A program made the translations under genes and the position numbers. Positions 37,801 to 42,216 of a stretch of DNA of 55,249 nt are shown piece by piece. Within the stretch, counting starts at the first letter, position 1. Each line of letters opens with the position of its first letter. The notes beneath the pieces were generated by a model that worked only from the letters and a program-made list of their open reading frames with translations, did no database searches and had not been told where the DNA came from. Source of the stretch: Tolypothrix sp. FACHB-123 (GTDB lineage: Bacteria; Cyanobacteriota; Cyanobacteriia; Cyanobacteriales; Nostocaceae); contig NZ_JACJRE010000050.1 of assembly GCF_014697075.1 (NCBI RefSeq), positions 1 to 55,249 of the forward strand, written 5' to 3'.

Positions 37801-40515
37801 CTGTCCTGTGCTAAAACCATGTTTTTTCTCTGTTATACCGTCACTTTCAAAAAGTTTAATATAGTCGGTATTAGTATTAATGGAGTTAGCAGCATTGAAA
37901 GTTACTGTGTCTCTGCTATCATTTTGTTGATTTTTCTGTGTTTGTACATAGTAGTTAAAGAGATGATTTGCTCCTGAACCACTACCAGCAAAATCAATGG
38001 CGTTCCCAAAGGCTGCTGCATCTAAGGTATATGCTAATTGAATGGTATTAGCATCAATAACGATCGCATAATATTCATTACCTGCTACGAGTTCGTCTGG
38101 TTCTTCTCCACCACCATCACCACCATAAACCAATTTTTGCCCAGTGGTTAAACCGTGATTGGGAATCGTAATGCGATCGCTATTAAAATTAATTGCTGTA
38201 ACTGGATCAAATGTGAATCCATTCAGGGGACTGAAGCTGTGTTTAACACCTGTTTTAACGTTGGAGTTATCAATATCGATAGCATCACTACTCTTAGTCA
38301 GCTTGATGTGGTTTTGATCTACAACTAATACGTTGTAAGTTTCTCCATTAACTAAACCACCTTTGACATTACCAACATCTACCCCACCAATACTAAAACC
38401 GCCACCGTTGTCATAAACAACTTTATCTCCAGTGTTATAACCATGATTGGGAATTTCAATGGTGTCATTAGCACTGTTGACTTTTGACAAATCAATTGTT
38501 TTACCAACAGATGTTCCACTAGCTATAATTCTACCGTTAGCCGTCGCTTCAATATCTGTATCATCGAAGTTAACACCAATACCTACACCAGCACTACCAT
38601 CTATGAAGATTGAGGTTTGTGCTTTACCTTCGCTGTTAACTGTACCATCGGCTTTAATGCTAACGTTCCCACCGGGAGTATTAATTATCGTTCCTTCGTC
38701 AACAACTGCTTTGGAAATTGTGCGTGTATTTGCTACGGCGACGGAAAAACCTTTTTCTTTACCACTAGCTTTGGTTTGAGCATCAGTTAAATCTGCTCCT
38801 TGAGCAATGTTAGCAGTTTGATTTAAATTACCATATACCTGCGCCAAAACCTTAGCTGTTGTAGATGTATTAGAAGAAATAGTTACATTTCCCCCAGCAT
38901 CAATGGTAGTATTGCCTTGAATTAAGGTTTGAGCATCACCTTTTGCTTGTCCATAAGCTGCGGCAAATCTTGATAGTAATGTATCTTTACCTGTGCCGGC
39001 TAAACTAATAGCTTTAGCACTACTATCAACTGTTGCTGTGCTGGTAATTTCTACTTTTCCAGTAGCATCAATATCCGCATTATTAACTGTAATTCCAGCT
39101 TTAGAACCTCTGACTTCTACTGTTGCAGGAATGAGAAGATTACCAATGGCATAAGCCGCAGCATTGGTAGCAGGTTCAATGAACATTTTCTGTACAAATT
39201 CTGAACCTGGATACTCTTCACTGAAGGGGTTATAATCTTGGGCATTGCCTGTAACTGTGACGTTAGCACCTTTGATGGTTGCCCCATCTAAATTAATATC
39301 TACTTTTTTGTCAGAAAAGCCAAATATTAAAGTTACTCCAGCTAATCTTTGTTCTATATCTTCCCCGGTTATGGTGACATCACCTGCGGTATATGAACCT
39401 GTGCTATTGGATAATAATGTACCGTTGACTTTAATTTCAGGACTGGCATTTACTAAACCCGCTATACCACTTAATAAGAAAATACCAGGAAAATCTTTAG
39501 CGTTGGCAGAAGATTTTAAGCTAATAGTACCAGAATTACCAGTAGACGCATCTGTTAACCAATTAGGTGTTGTTACAGTTTCATTAATTAAACGAGTAGT
39601 AACTACCCCAGTTCCTAAAATCTCGATTTTTGGTGCATTAATGGTTAAATTTTGAAAACCACCACCACCAATAAAACCGCCAATGGTAACTTTATCTGTG
39701 GAATTAATAGTTAAGTTATCGCGGATAGTATCTCCGTCTCCAGAAATTTTAAAACCATCATCTATTGTGAAATTACCAACTACATCAATAGTGACATCGC
39801 CTGTAAGGGTGACATTACCTGTAACGCTAACATCATCACTATTTTTGACTGGCCCTGCTGCAACTATACTACCAAATTCTTTTGTGCCACTAATATTACC
39901 TGATAGTGAAGCAAATACTGCGCCATAACTAGTAAGTATATTGTGAGAAAAAGCTACATTAGCTTCAATTGCACCAGTTTTAGTTTCAAAATTCCAGTCT
40001 CCACTTTCTTGTTGACTACCTGTCAAATCATTAGATGCAGCAATATCAGCTTTTGTAATCTCAGCCAAATGCTTGACTAAATTTACACCTTCTTCTGAAG
40101 CTGTCAGGTTACACCCATAAAAGAGGATATCCCCATCTTCACTTAAGGAATTACCCCATGCTGCTATATTACTTTCGTAATTAGTTAATGTCTGAGAGTT
40201 CAAATCAGTAGAACCTAACTGCAAGTTACTATCACTAGCGTGAGTAACAATATGAATTGCCGATAGATTTTGATGTTGTGCTAAAACTTGACTTATTTGG
40301 AATACCCCATTCTGCGACAAGTCTAATTTAACTACTTCTATATTAGAATATGTCGCATCTACCAACGTCTGATAATCAGGAATATCAGGAGAAATGAACA
40401 GAATTTCTCGCGGATTTGAACCTGCTAAATAACTCTCATTTTGTAGAGAGTCTAACAAGGTAGAATTTTTCTCTAAATAATTATTTGAGGATGGATTAAA
40501 GTTGCTCTCTTGCAT
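16900..40515 (-). CDS. Giant secreted repeat protein: DUF4347 + adhesin-like arrays + RTX C-terminus
   Basis: One unbroken 7,871-codon frame, nearly half the window. Residues about 35-200 form DUF4347 (REILFISPDIPDYQTLVDAT, HIVTHAS, DILFYGCNL). Then come filamentous-haemagglutinin-like beta repeats; an array of about 70-residue modules around the text NHGL..GD.VTY (about 685-1670); many 100-120 residue modules with the pattern NxIxAYIxxSxV and TxxIxADAGG (about 2170-3680); and beta-helical stretches. Further on are modules with YRYxGxN (about 4490-5750), FHA-like parts, and an RTX region of GGxGxDxxx nonapeptides (about 6400-7780). DUF4347 plus RTX points to type I secretion to the cell surface with calcium-driven folding; adhesion, sheath or motility roles are possible. 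No cognate T1SS is adjacent. A clean gene of this size implies selection. Confidence 0.93.
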   Translation of the reverse strand: MQESNFNPSSNNYLEKNSTLLDSLQNESYLAGSNPREILFISPDIPDYQTLVDATYSNIEVVKLDLSQNGVFQISQVLAQHQNLSAIHIVTHASDSNLQLGSTDLNSQTLTNYESNIAAWGNSLSEDGDILFYGCNLTASEEGVNLVKHLAEITKADIAASNDLTGSQQESGDWNFETKTGAIEANVAFSHNILTSYGAVFASLSGNISGTKEFGSIVAAGPVKNSDDVSVTGNVTLTGDVTIDVVGNFTIDDGFKISGDGDTIRDNLTINSTDKVTIGGFIGGGGFQNLTINAPKIEILGTGVVTTRLINETVTTPNWLTDASTGNSGTISLKSSANAKDFPGIFLLSGIAGLVNASPEIKVNGTLLSNSTGSYTAGDVTITGEDIEQRLAGVTLIFGFSDKKVDINLDGATIKGANVTVTGNAQDYNPFSEEYPGSEFVQKMFIEPATNAAAYAIGNLLIPATVEVRGSKAGITVNNADIDATGKVEITSTATVDSSAKAISLAGTGKDTLLSRFAAAYGQAKGDAQTLIQGNTTIDAGGNVTISSNTSTTAKVLAQVYGNLNQTANIAQGADLTDAQTKASGKEKGFSVAVANTRTISKAVVDEGTIINTPGGNVSIKADGTVNSEGKAQTSIFIDGSAGVGIGVNFDDTDIEATANGRIIASGTSVGKTIDLSKVNSANDTIEIPNHGYNTGDKVVYDNGGGFSIGGVDVGNVKGGLVNGETYNVLVVDQNHIKLTKSSDAIDIDNSNVKTGVKHSFSPLNGFTFDPVTAINFNSDRITIPNHGLTTGQKLVYGGDGGGEEPDELVAGNEYYAIVIDANTIQLAYTLDAAAFGNAIDFAGSGSGANHLFNYYVQTQKNQQNDSRDTVTFNAANSINTNTDYIKLFESDGITEKKHGFSTGQAVVYSSGSGTALNQLTSGNQYYVIVVDDYNFQLATTPEAAALGQKIDFTGTGSGTAHTFNYYQQTSTTKSFNPTTDIDVANPNNTITIANHGLVNGQIVKYSSGTETAIGGLTNNRGYFAIVVDKDTIKLAENYQQATSSTPTAIDLTTGATGTAHSFTYAQDDDKITVTNHKFYTGQIVNYSEVAGGKEIGGLKDRGYFVIVVDANTIKLANTYQDTEDGIAINLDKSATGSLQSFTYMESPIQFDPKTSTINKDKNTFTIANHGLTVGQSLLYEVDPHVTTTQFLPVNISFDPSTETNLSLANAISVPDTLTITNHGLANNDVVTYLSGTQTIGGLTNNTQYKVQVIDADTIKLLNNSTSAVIDLTSTGNGTLNKGLVVSTKNIASSGVNVLDTITIANHGLSNGDIVTYTKGSTIIGSLTDKTQYKVQVVDANTIKLLDATTSAVKDLTAVGNGSLTKGTTKLNITIDNVALAKISISAHGFKTGDIVTYTSGNTNIGGLTNDSQYLVKVLDDNTIQLIDQSTRKFVNITSAGNGTLSKKELTVALNDAVTVPDTITIANHGFTTNDIVTYLPGTDPVIGGLTANQKYQVRVIDANTFELIDRDQFEVVDLTSTGGGTLRKVAVDLNANTITIESHSLEDGDVVTYQIGYLGEASTVIGGLTDSKQYQVKVVDENTIQLIDPNSPSTIVDLTSKGTGRLHNLRTSRSVIGSDTEIRGLSNGETYNAIVIDANTIQLAEDYVAALDSSPINLDTTGATGNQSFRTPGATSGIAIASNLSAKDNAVSKGSTGSSPKWRDLLANPALLSTAASTAFANPGTGKDIIKGKEVTTNKNDANGKAIKENSPYQAMDSNKGWSVGFSVSVNIFDHNVTTNIGTNANLKSDKDIAITSTIKQKLQVLVEAATSKEEYKNTVTKDGVDKTTEANALAIGIGVGVYTNTVRTNVYANGIDAGIDAKGKIIITSKLEYPFLWDYKKDFNFKDKPVDATGNLALLVKDVLLDGSLGFPKRILNSFVTTKNKGGVELGKDDAGRSNGKTQFIKGGSWGVAIAADVGIYKNTSEAIVGSGAKINQTQSYWTDTQSVLVDAITKMTVLDAVGIIHLDLALDPLFRVKYKNDITEAVNFFGNVAKSGVGASILYQDITNTTTATIRDAARIHTGSLGDGLEVKAKEDIFWLEFAQGGGDAESYGFTGSGTGLTQVSNTIAQIGTGVTITGGAITVNAESINNRYSIVGSIQRTNSFGAGIAVAYHDIERNTKAIVGKDQDNSSQNLGASAINVTSIDLQAKNTGDLWLFSLAGAVATEPAPGVAKNSAPGATTSQFGVTVSGNIALNYIRDNAQAYINDSGNFTSSGDINIKAINDTFSGAFSGGFAVGGNSQKSPNIGIFGSYSRNEVRNTTKAFILNPNSVTGANITVSSENDVLIISGSVGLAGSKSSSTTGGTAIDVAGAVSQNVVDNTTEAFLQNTTVDATGNLKVTADDNSNIYAIGGAFGIAISDSIGTTVLTQPPTGSTSVSVGVAVATNEIDNTIRAYVDDATVNNNTTTSGDVIVEAISNAKIFALTIGGSVSSTTSTVPTGGGLSIAGAGAGSGNTVKNKVHAFVANNSVVNTKTNPKLVKITATDTSTVEADAGGFGLAWSKALANSATSVSVGASASVNDIENNIKSYVDNSRIVAAGAITISANSTADIKALSMGGAVSVASSTTNLSGTFAGAGAGSGNKIKNTVEATIANLSNVSGVGDITLEAKDQSKIKADAGGVSIGVSLGSTSTSGSITVGASISTNDIENGIQAYVDKSAVNSSTGNVSITAKSEEAAGGNNIEALSIAGAIAASDGTTSVSLSGAGASSYNKIKNTILASIRNAADVDANGDIFVTATDTSKIKADGGGVAIALTRSSTTGVAGTIGASVAVNDIDNTIQAFIEDANTKVDSANGGVTVSATTTSTIDNFVLGGSIAASVSTGGTGVALAGSGASGDNEINNTIEAAIRDNAVVTAKEKVSILAKDTSKIISDAGGGSLAFTAGGSNSVAIAIGVAIANNTINNQVSAYIDNAKASSTSNNLEITADSDATITAKSVAVSIAIAVGQSVGAGFSGGGAGATNVILSNTNAYIKDSTINNVGDLKLTTTSDNAIDADVVAIAGSGAGGASGAGVAAAIGGSLARNYIGYEANGNKKADAAQVRAYIQDSSINARGALSLTATATDTITADVGAGALAIAASSELAVSLVGAGAVAENKVAAKVKAFIDGDGATGIFANSIAVKADDTTINTARVGAASVGLSLSGTSSVAASIGLSIARNNINNEVQAYIQNANNKVEARNGSLTVEAIERSTITSNAVAVSVSLAISLDIFSASLALSGVGAESTNIVNNSVKAYVDGSTIETKGGNDKDIKLDAQSTSQISALAGAVGVAGSGGLFAAAGTIGVSLARNLIGYDSITDDSGYGNEVLAYIKDSTATSTGDIKVYATNTDTIETVSFAASVAIAVGIGLAGSGAGAESTSKMASKVHAYLENTQATAGVDLEVKATSDSQVTKAHTVGAAISAVIGTGGAVSVAASNVVNKIENNVQAYVKSDTTKTIQATTGNVLISADVARARISNVTAVTASIAVDTSLSGFAFSGGGVGLYNTINNNVDAHITGPVTVNATKGNVNVLASEDAFLSSDATVITVAVSLISAALGVAIVENKINSTIQAWVDNDNATAWQPTNPATPLTTIINSVNTTVHADSIANIDKTLTAGVSAATVGIAGNESEANIQTAVKAFVEGTKLASTGDVEIKSTANNRARSSANGGAGGGLAVTAMVSHVNLGKGNDVNELEAILGDGTQVTAKNLKITATSTDDLLAESVAAGAGLVAAGGAKSTLNSDYATIGQIGDNTKITVQNLSILSKHTQDVDSAADSFSFGAGVGNGAGVDNEITSKANVDIGTNSSVTADTVIINAINRLNKDKFVNAQNQQLGPIGLVNSANLKSGSAGGGVLTVLESGTDIGTSTNPFEALVNIGNSTNITVNGTNANPGTLRIETLNEVTAYDLVIVESAGLYVMGVGLSRIDANTKAGVNLDGATLENKTGDVYLTSRTDSSLNPSANLLILAGGTPVSAAVNAGDAKTTTNASNQIKVDDSIIKASDIRLYAGRDSFAISNLIDSFANAEITTASLGFGISIPVLNATINETNKVDITGTTQLLALEDVNLVAKKGVGAGSGQRARTDGLVVNLAIPPYGFPLTPDASRPTIKATDNSISQVNIDTTTSIEAGINNKALVHIKPLDLRNSSGTLVEQLPDSKLGTLLTEAEKIALGLPADAAYEYSRLDLDKIVFSISTGTVVQAIANANKGGTVGHYYQYKLPTTGAADDIVLQDEDFSNTARWTSLGATLTAEQQAELAIYRSDVTITLKDQLKDKFYAIKPKDLDKISLSYANAGNLLLEQREKILAWIDNHAGNGEAIARYQVQLAEVEATLQELGLFETIQVNGQNVKAVKKELDIISVNLPNIYAAPGGIFIEADSMTASNFTSLVGSALKAKAGAEIDILNQSPFAINVNDTIIRDNKRVTVVDGKYTVLQPGNVYVNNVLAGGASVSVTPNVTEVKYGDTVYRYKGTETTQLALSEISYDTDNNWEATTINASTFVVGTNKYIVERKIISIIQDSFADSAYDTGTIVLPSIDQDMYIIGDVVNEAGDLYINNKEGSINVSGEIRAENVTIQAARDFNLNSEDWFHTNQDPRQYIDYDGARSAVFNTAGNLDSENYSNTTNVGGQNLNAAINRNESSILAQGAISVTARYLNVNGLIQSGVSTVSLNIAANFNPGTNTQSFVDDDGNVLAGISFGTENVPVNGYFDAAENAIVVEDIVPQGGKITLAGQIFSTGNGKLKVANGYANVDINNQSNYKLIVNRIDNSTNREGTITIVDTYNKTNPKKVEYKVNGNNIQETTYTGTLVPAANGNISTINYTPVGSTISHTFSDDIKYKPTPGLQYTWTEGQEKTRVVINKYEQNSFNLLGFDWDDLSADGIPPDTTETTFRDDQPLLESESLTSNNLVNLIKDTSQVRNIANNKIYRYIGDNASNVLLSTQNFADTTKWQDTNTTSTASITDPANNKFDSDILYTISYEQKTDNTVDLIKDISLVRDIATNKIYRYKGDNADIPLYTDFADITKWEDTKTTSTTSITNQANNKFDSNFVDTVNLVKDTTQIRDIASNKIYRYKGDNASVILYQNFADTTKWQDTGTTSTTSITDRAEDKFDSNFINYTRVVENWTTGGGWLRKKTYHTKTTTTTGLKDFYTHKLKADNPIDIDFIQGTNTPNISIESEGDIYLQGNIESPDNGTVELESDNGSITSANNNAIFGAVTNITVGGDFKAQIQGGTQTPINITADGNIELTVVSEDNNSNSLVVGNITSTNGNVTINAADGITAKDNTSLIKGNKVELIAEDGAIGSTSQTIRVDSNANSGGLAAKADDNIYITETTGDLKLVEATSWDGDAAIESENGDVRLETVNGSILDGIYELFSTTTVASSPNYQYLMSPGLRQFLYPDTNFLGFTQNTSTPETANIIADKVTLVAGGNNGQLGQISSAVTIDLTQGYAQLTDSQKQLLSIATAEDVAGVTYQIYEYIGSNVTGVDVSQGNFSNNNLWKKLTPDFITQSTRTSPQSVQISNGKTVLVQYADQDYGLYKYIGSTATLDLANQSYETPSLWQKVTTSHATNDNGTALQVIPNTTVVRDRNFIYRYVGATTTGVNLLGIDYANDSNWQDITFSQNANENRFDSSYETVVEVISNVTLVRDANTIYRYVGSSTVNLKPSAVNYANNPDWQVDNTFELIENFVQNTSQNRFESNFRNQNKTLLTSQLVEDRFNVTHLTVQLRDDVNLQATDAVTIDAGKGVAVEATGTLQINHVKSGGDVSLQVAGAITDLNTDSTAAITSFGDLVLKSEGAINSTTTNPLRIQVASSGRLSAEAVGDINIQQVATDAAINNQSQTISDLYVSRVTAGGSVSIQVAEGDMTVGKVSAGNSVDLRAQSDIFDAFNDTNATVVNIFTGNVTAPATGNVYLQAGGDIGTNSNFLDVEIKAGNFSASVGNDVFLHSVASLNVADIVSTAGDVNLDVDGDTKIDPITATRGTVTINADGSIIDVLNDDNSEIIAVNINLNAGGAIGSAANAFDIDSSNATPGTVTATANGGVYLIETNGDLRVNSIKSQTADVTLLAKNGSILDANGDAVNIEGVNINLTATADSILAATAGSIGEVTNDLEIDSAKPTAGKLKATATNNIYITEIVGGLNINSVDAAQGDVRLTVKDTAATGEDLLLDGTAQVTAANGSVTLQVGDNITANADSLISAQQNITILGDYGNADTVGTTVSLNGQIIAANVLIQGEANADSITLRLQELVGNTSVLGGNSNDTIIVDRLPSLDKTRRGQSSRNNLTLDGQAGSDNYTVNITGSNTDYIINVFDTGADTLEDKLTVFGTSVADNFLLRAAEDRVNGVAFVAALHGDPVVDVERINYTLKLEKLNVNTQDGDDTVTLDDNWAETTISGGSGNDNFQVGQIFKSQRDAAAGVAAKDLFETVQTTRGYLSNGVSFTTTLDGDAGNDTFTVYRNKAVLNLNGGDNDDLFVIRAFAEEGSSDNNVTAGQGVDNIQYIVNAPVNINGGDGNDTLKVIGTEFADKFVVTANAISGAGRTVNYSNIETVIIDGAEGDDEFYVQSTNTGVVTKLFGGLGSDRFSLGGDAPTVAAGTNSLPAQEGSHKVDGIQGQLIIDGYGGEGSTSLAEPVLLPNETNLLASTGKVIAYSAANNTMTVATADVLSLLNDLIGKTLEISRGNGLRRFWRIIGVTQNNEQTVLTLQNPSLPDPSWGTPDANSEYAINNLSPNFFVNEDETLDVVTAFNDGSTANTSANLTANTLTGLGMGATGVTYNNFEVVEVLLGTGNDQFTVEKTADGAMTAIHGGGGDDTITVSDRGGLDSRGKDAPLAIFGDTTQDGSRYTDTANQVNPGFARSFSNPGNDIINASASQKNVSIYGGAGNDSITGSQAGDQIAGGSGNDNINGQGGADQIYGDAGFNLDTATRELTVPNVNTSVNTSRDALTVGNDTIDGGSGDNIILSDYGIITQTTGTSRILNTGNVIQVETANPASGGNDTITTGSGQDIILVGNGNDTVDAGDGNNIVIGDSGKITIPAGNVNRIETTDSNLGGNDTITTGSGEDIVLGGFASDNITTGTANDIVLGDNGYISYVETDNNPADIDRIKTTNIKDGGNDTINAGAGNDFVFGGVGNDQINAGDDNDLIFGDNGVVEGDVNANLLPLSTLTKPFTFTSIDTANTDANNNQLSGNDTISAGAGNDIAIGGQGNDAIYGEAGDDDIIGGHNVAGGNDGNDTLDGGTGNDAIAGDNASILRRGDALSPRIRQLNGQVIYDANGTAQVNGSSQINPTGVEERTITLFDHSDTPAANTFGNDNIAGGAQHDVIFGQLGDDTIQGDGAVSLNTTTASVEDFAGVGTDGDDYIEGNGGKDLIFGNLGQDDIVGGSSNLFSLIAPTQRPDDADTIFGGAGTDIARNDLGDQSANGHARDADYILGDNGNIVRLVGNNGQFLTFSYDFYGSLKLIPRAIQLLDYTQGGATSDRGTADVLHGESGDDVIHGMTGNDVIFGEGQDDDIYGGTGSDRIYGGAGEDGILGDDGKIFTSRNGLTETLYGVNTINAQTNISISGQFTGAWVYITGRLNKTVDLAAETLGGNDTIYGGLGDDFLHGGAGEDGISGAEAQAAFYNSNPVTNTNTLGYDPVTRKLAAYDANNPVAKIANFFLNFDAVDAAGNKINDGKDNIFGDWGNDWLVSGTQNDRLFGGLGDDVINADDNLDTAGGLNNQPDAPAFADRDFAFGGGGLDVLIANTGGDRLFDWNGEYNSYWVPFKNFGNPTVVRSPSPAIQQFLIALGKSSGADQTLTEPNGELGLTTSGENGSPRDPQNIKFNAQQDTQGAPEDDRATGLPLT
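17170..21300 (-). repeat. RTX calcium-binding nonapeptide region of the giant protein
   Basis: Repeated GGxGxD-type units are read on the minus strand, for example GGAGNDSITGSQAGDQIAGG, GGTGNDAIAGDN and GGAGEDGILGDDGKIF. They are spaced through about the last 1,400 residues and mixed with longer inserts. Such repeats bind calcium after secretion and mark type I secretion substrates. The last 90 or so residues are not repetitive and may hold the secretion signal. Confidence 0.85.
23270..27080 (-). repeat. Dispersed YRY-x-G modules in the giant protein
   Basis: A module of roughly 60 residues recurs: a valine/isoleucine strand, then LVRDxxxxxIYRYxGxN, then a short variable part and WQDT or WED, often ending in NxFDSxF. 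Three nearly identical tandem copies lie at about 25140-25740, more diverged ones at 23270-24010, and one near 26910-27080. I do not know a named domain for it. Confidence 0.6.
29480..34000 (-). repeat. Array of 100-120-residue beta modules in the giant protein
   Basis: More than ten units share the pattern ...GxGNxIxNxxxAYIxDSxV...GDIxIxAxDTSxIxADAGGxxxAxS... (for example NDIENNIQAYVDKSAVNSST, SKIKADAGGVSIGVSLGS). Both the hydrophobic spacing and the N-x-I-x-A-Y-I motif are kept while the Gly/Ala/Ser-rich parts drift. Their period in DNA is about 330-360 bp. Confidence 0.7.
35500..38470 (-). repeat. Array of NHGL modules in the giant protein
   Basis: About a dozen modules of 65-95 residues share the order I-T-I-x-NHGL-xx-GD-x-VTY, then IGGLTxxxxYxVxVIDANTI and KLxxxxxxAxDLT, then a GxGTL or GTAHSF end. 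Adjacent copies differ more at the loop after VTY than in the framework. Confidence 0.75.
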
Positions 40516-40640
40516 AAACTCTACCTTGTGGTTTTGGTTGTGTTTACTTAATTCTTCAAAAGCTAACTGGAAAAGTGCTAAAAGATACCCTGGTTATAAT
40601 TTAATAATTACTCCTTAGAGTATTTACTTAAATAATTGGG

Positions 40641-40680
40641 AAAACCCCTAAATTCTCTGACTGAGAAAAGGGGTATTTTT
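40641..40680 (-). terminator. Terminator-like hairpin upstream of the giant gene
   Basis: ACCCCT (40644-40649) pairs with AGGGGT (40669-40674) around an inner TTCTC/GAGAA stem; T-rich on either side. It lies between the stop of the gene at 40746 and the start of the giant gene, so the two are probably separate transcription units unless read-through occurs. Confidence 0.55.
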
Positions 40681-40745
40681 ATGATTTATAGCCTGTTAGT
40701 GCTATATGATTGCTGTTTATAAATAACTAGCGATCGCTCAAGCTC

Positions 40746-41498
40746 CTAAACCTGGGGAATGAGAAGTTCCGGCGCGATGAATTCCGATTCTGGTGCATCT
40801 CTTAAAATGATTTGAGATGACAGGAATTTGGTATTAATAATATCTAGATAGGTTTTGAGATCTTCCTGCCAATTATCTATTAACTGATGAATAGACTGTA
40901 GTCTTGTCTCTTTTGTATTACCTTCAGCACCGTAGCTAAAGTTACCATAAAACATTACTATGGGAACAGTTTCTTCTTCAGTTATATAGAGTTTTCCTTC
41001 ATTGATATTTAAACTTAATTGACGCCGATCTAAGCTAAAAGCTAGTTGAATAGATGCTTTCACAGGCGCATTCCCAACTTCTTGCCAAGGAGCAGGCGCT
41101 AGCAAAGTTTTGATATAATTTTCTACATCGGCTTCTTCACCTAACTGATTGGCTGTAATGTAGCCTCTAATATCGATACCTACAGCTTGGTACTCTACAT
41201 TCGGTAATGCTTTGACATAATTGTGCGCGATCGCTGGTATTTGTACCTCACTAATATCTTTAGTTCCAACTATCTCTACAAAGCTGAGAAGATCCTGTTG
41301 CGCAGCCAAACTGATACCATTGCGGAAGACAAGCTGAGAAACTTGATTATTCACAACTGGCTGACGCGCAAGTTCCCAATCACTAGGGATAATATCACTA
41401 TATTTAAGGAAATCAAATGTCAGAATACTAGGATTGTGATTCTTAGTTGCAATAGCAATAGCTAAGTTCTGGATCGTTAAATTTCTGTTCATTTCCAT
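40746..41498 (-). CDS. Hypothetical protein upstream of the giant gene
   Basis: A 250-residue soluble-looking protein with no signal peptide, membrane span or known motif. It opens MEMNRNLTIQNLAIAIATKN and has an alternating beta/alpha pattern (VVNNQVSQLVFRNGISLAAQ; VEYQAVGIDIRGYI; ASIQLAFSLDRRQLSLNINE). A closing helix (LQSIHQLIDNWQEDLKTYLD) precedes a hydrophobic-acidic C-terminus. It looks like a conserved cyanobacterial protein but I do not recognise the family. It lies 230 bases upstream of the giant gene on the same strand, with a hairpin between, so a linked function is possible. A perfect 15-base-arm hairpin lies in its 5' region. Confidence 0.65.
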   Translation of the reverse strand: MEMNRNLTIQNLAIAIATKNHNPSILTFDFLKYSDIIPSDWELARQPVVNNQVSQLVFRNGISLAAQQDLLSFVEIVGTKDISEVQIPAIAHNYVKALPNVEYQAVGIDIRGYITANQLGEEADVENYIKTLLAPAPWQEVGNAPVKASIQLAFSLDRRQLSLNINEGKLYITEEETVPIVMFYGNFSYGAEGNTKETRLQSIHQLIDNWQEDLKTYLDIINTKFLSSQIILRDAPESEFIAPELLIPQV

Positions 41499-41526
41499 TT
41501 AGCTGAAATTGACATATATCCCGAAT

Positions 41527-41560
41527 TAAGACATATTTTCTGCTAAGAAAATATGTCTTA
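41527..41560 (-). promoter_or_regulatory. Perfect long hairpin in the 5' region of the gene at 40746-41498
   Basis: Arms 41527-41541 (TAAGACATATTTTCT) and 41546-41560 (AGAAAATATGTCTTA) are exact inverted copies around a GCTA loop. The centre is 45 bases before the start codon on the minus strand. It is AT-rich and lacks a T-tract, so it may be an operator or an mRNA 5' structure rather than a terminator. Confidence 0.5.
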
Positions 41561-42216
41561 TATAGAATTACCTTGATGACAGAATATTCATCACGCAATT
41601 ATGGTGATGCAGTAAAGTCTCGCTATAAGTTTATACAAGATTTTCTAAGGCTTACAGGCGTTAAGCGTTCAAAGTACCATACTAAACAGCTATTTGCTTG
41701 TTACTCCTTATACGTGTTACACGTGAGAATTACTGTCGGATATAAAAATAGCATAAATACATCTCAGAAAAAAATACTATTCATAAAAAATTTATAAACC
41801 ACATCTAGATTTTTTATGGCGGCTTCAAAATAACAAGGATTTATTTCAATAAATTCTTTAAGAAAAAAACATATATTTTTTTTCTTTTTTTGGAGCGAAA
41901 ATTTTTGATTATTTTATTTTAAAATTTAATTTTCTATTATCTAAAAATAGATTCAGACATGATAACATCTCTAGTCCAGTTATTTTTTATATAAATAAAA
42001 ATCTATATAACTTAACATAGAAATTTGATATGAAGATTAATCAATATAGATAAGCTATAAAAAAATTTATAAATTAGCATTTATACTTATTAATACTGCT
42101 CAAAGTATGGTTTTTTCATGTCAAGTTAACACCTGCACTTAAGCCTCGCTTAAGCAAAAAACAGTCAACAGTCAACTAACCTCATAAATGATGATGTGAT
42201 TTAAAGGTGTAACAAC
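41561..42216. other. AT-rich intergenic region
   Basis: About 650 bases, very AT-rich between 41800 and 42110. The 74-codon frame at 41573-41797 shows no ribosome site or protein-like pattern. A GTCAACN heptamer pair lies at 42162-42177. Confidence 0.45.
42162..42177 (+). repeat. Heptameric short tandem repeats (GTCAACN)
   Basis: Two heptamers (GTCAACA, GTCAACT), same family as at 5434-5465. Confidence 0.65.

Noticed and set aside
18766-40000. Many plus-strand frames of 60-200 codons opposite the giant gene
   Set aside because: They are antisense shadows produced by the repetitive, stop-poor coding strand. Their proteins are low-complexity reflections of the repeats.
41573-41797. 74-codon frame on the plus strand
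   Set aside because: No ribosome-binding site, no recognisable domain, and a composition expected from AT-rich non-coding DNA.
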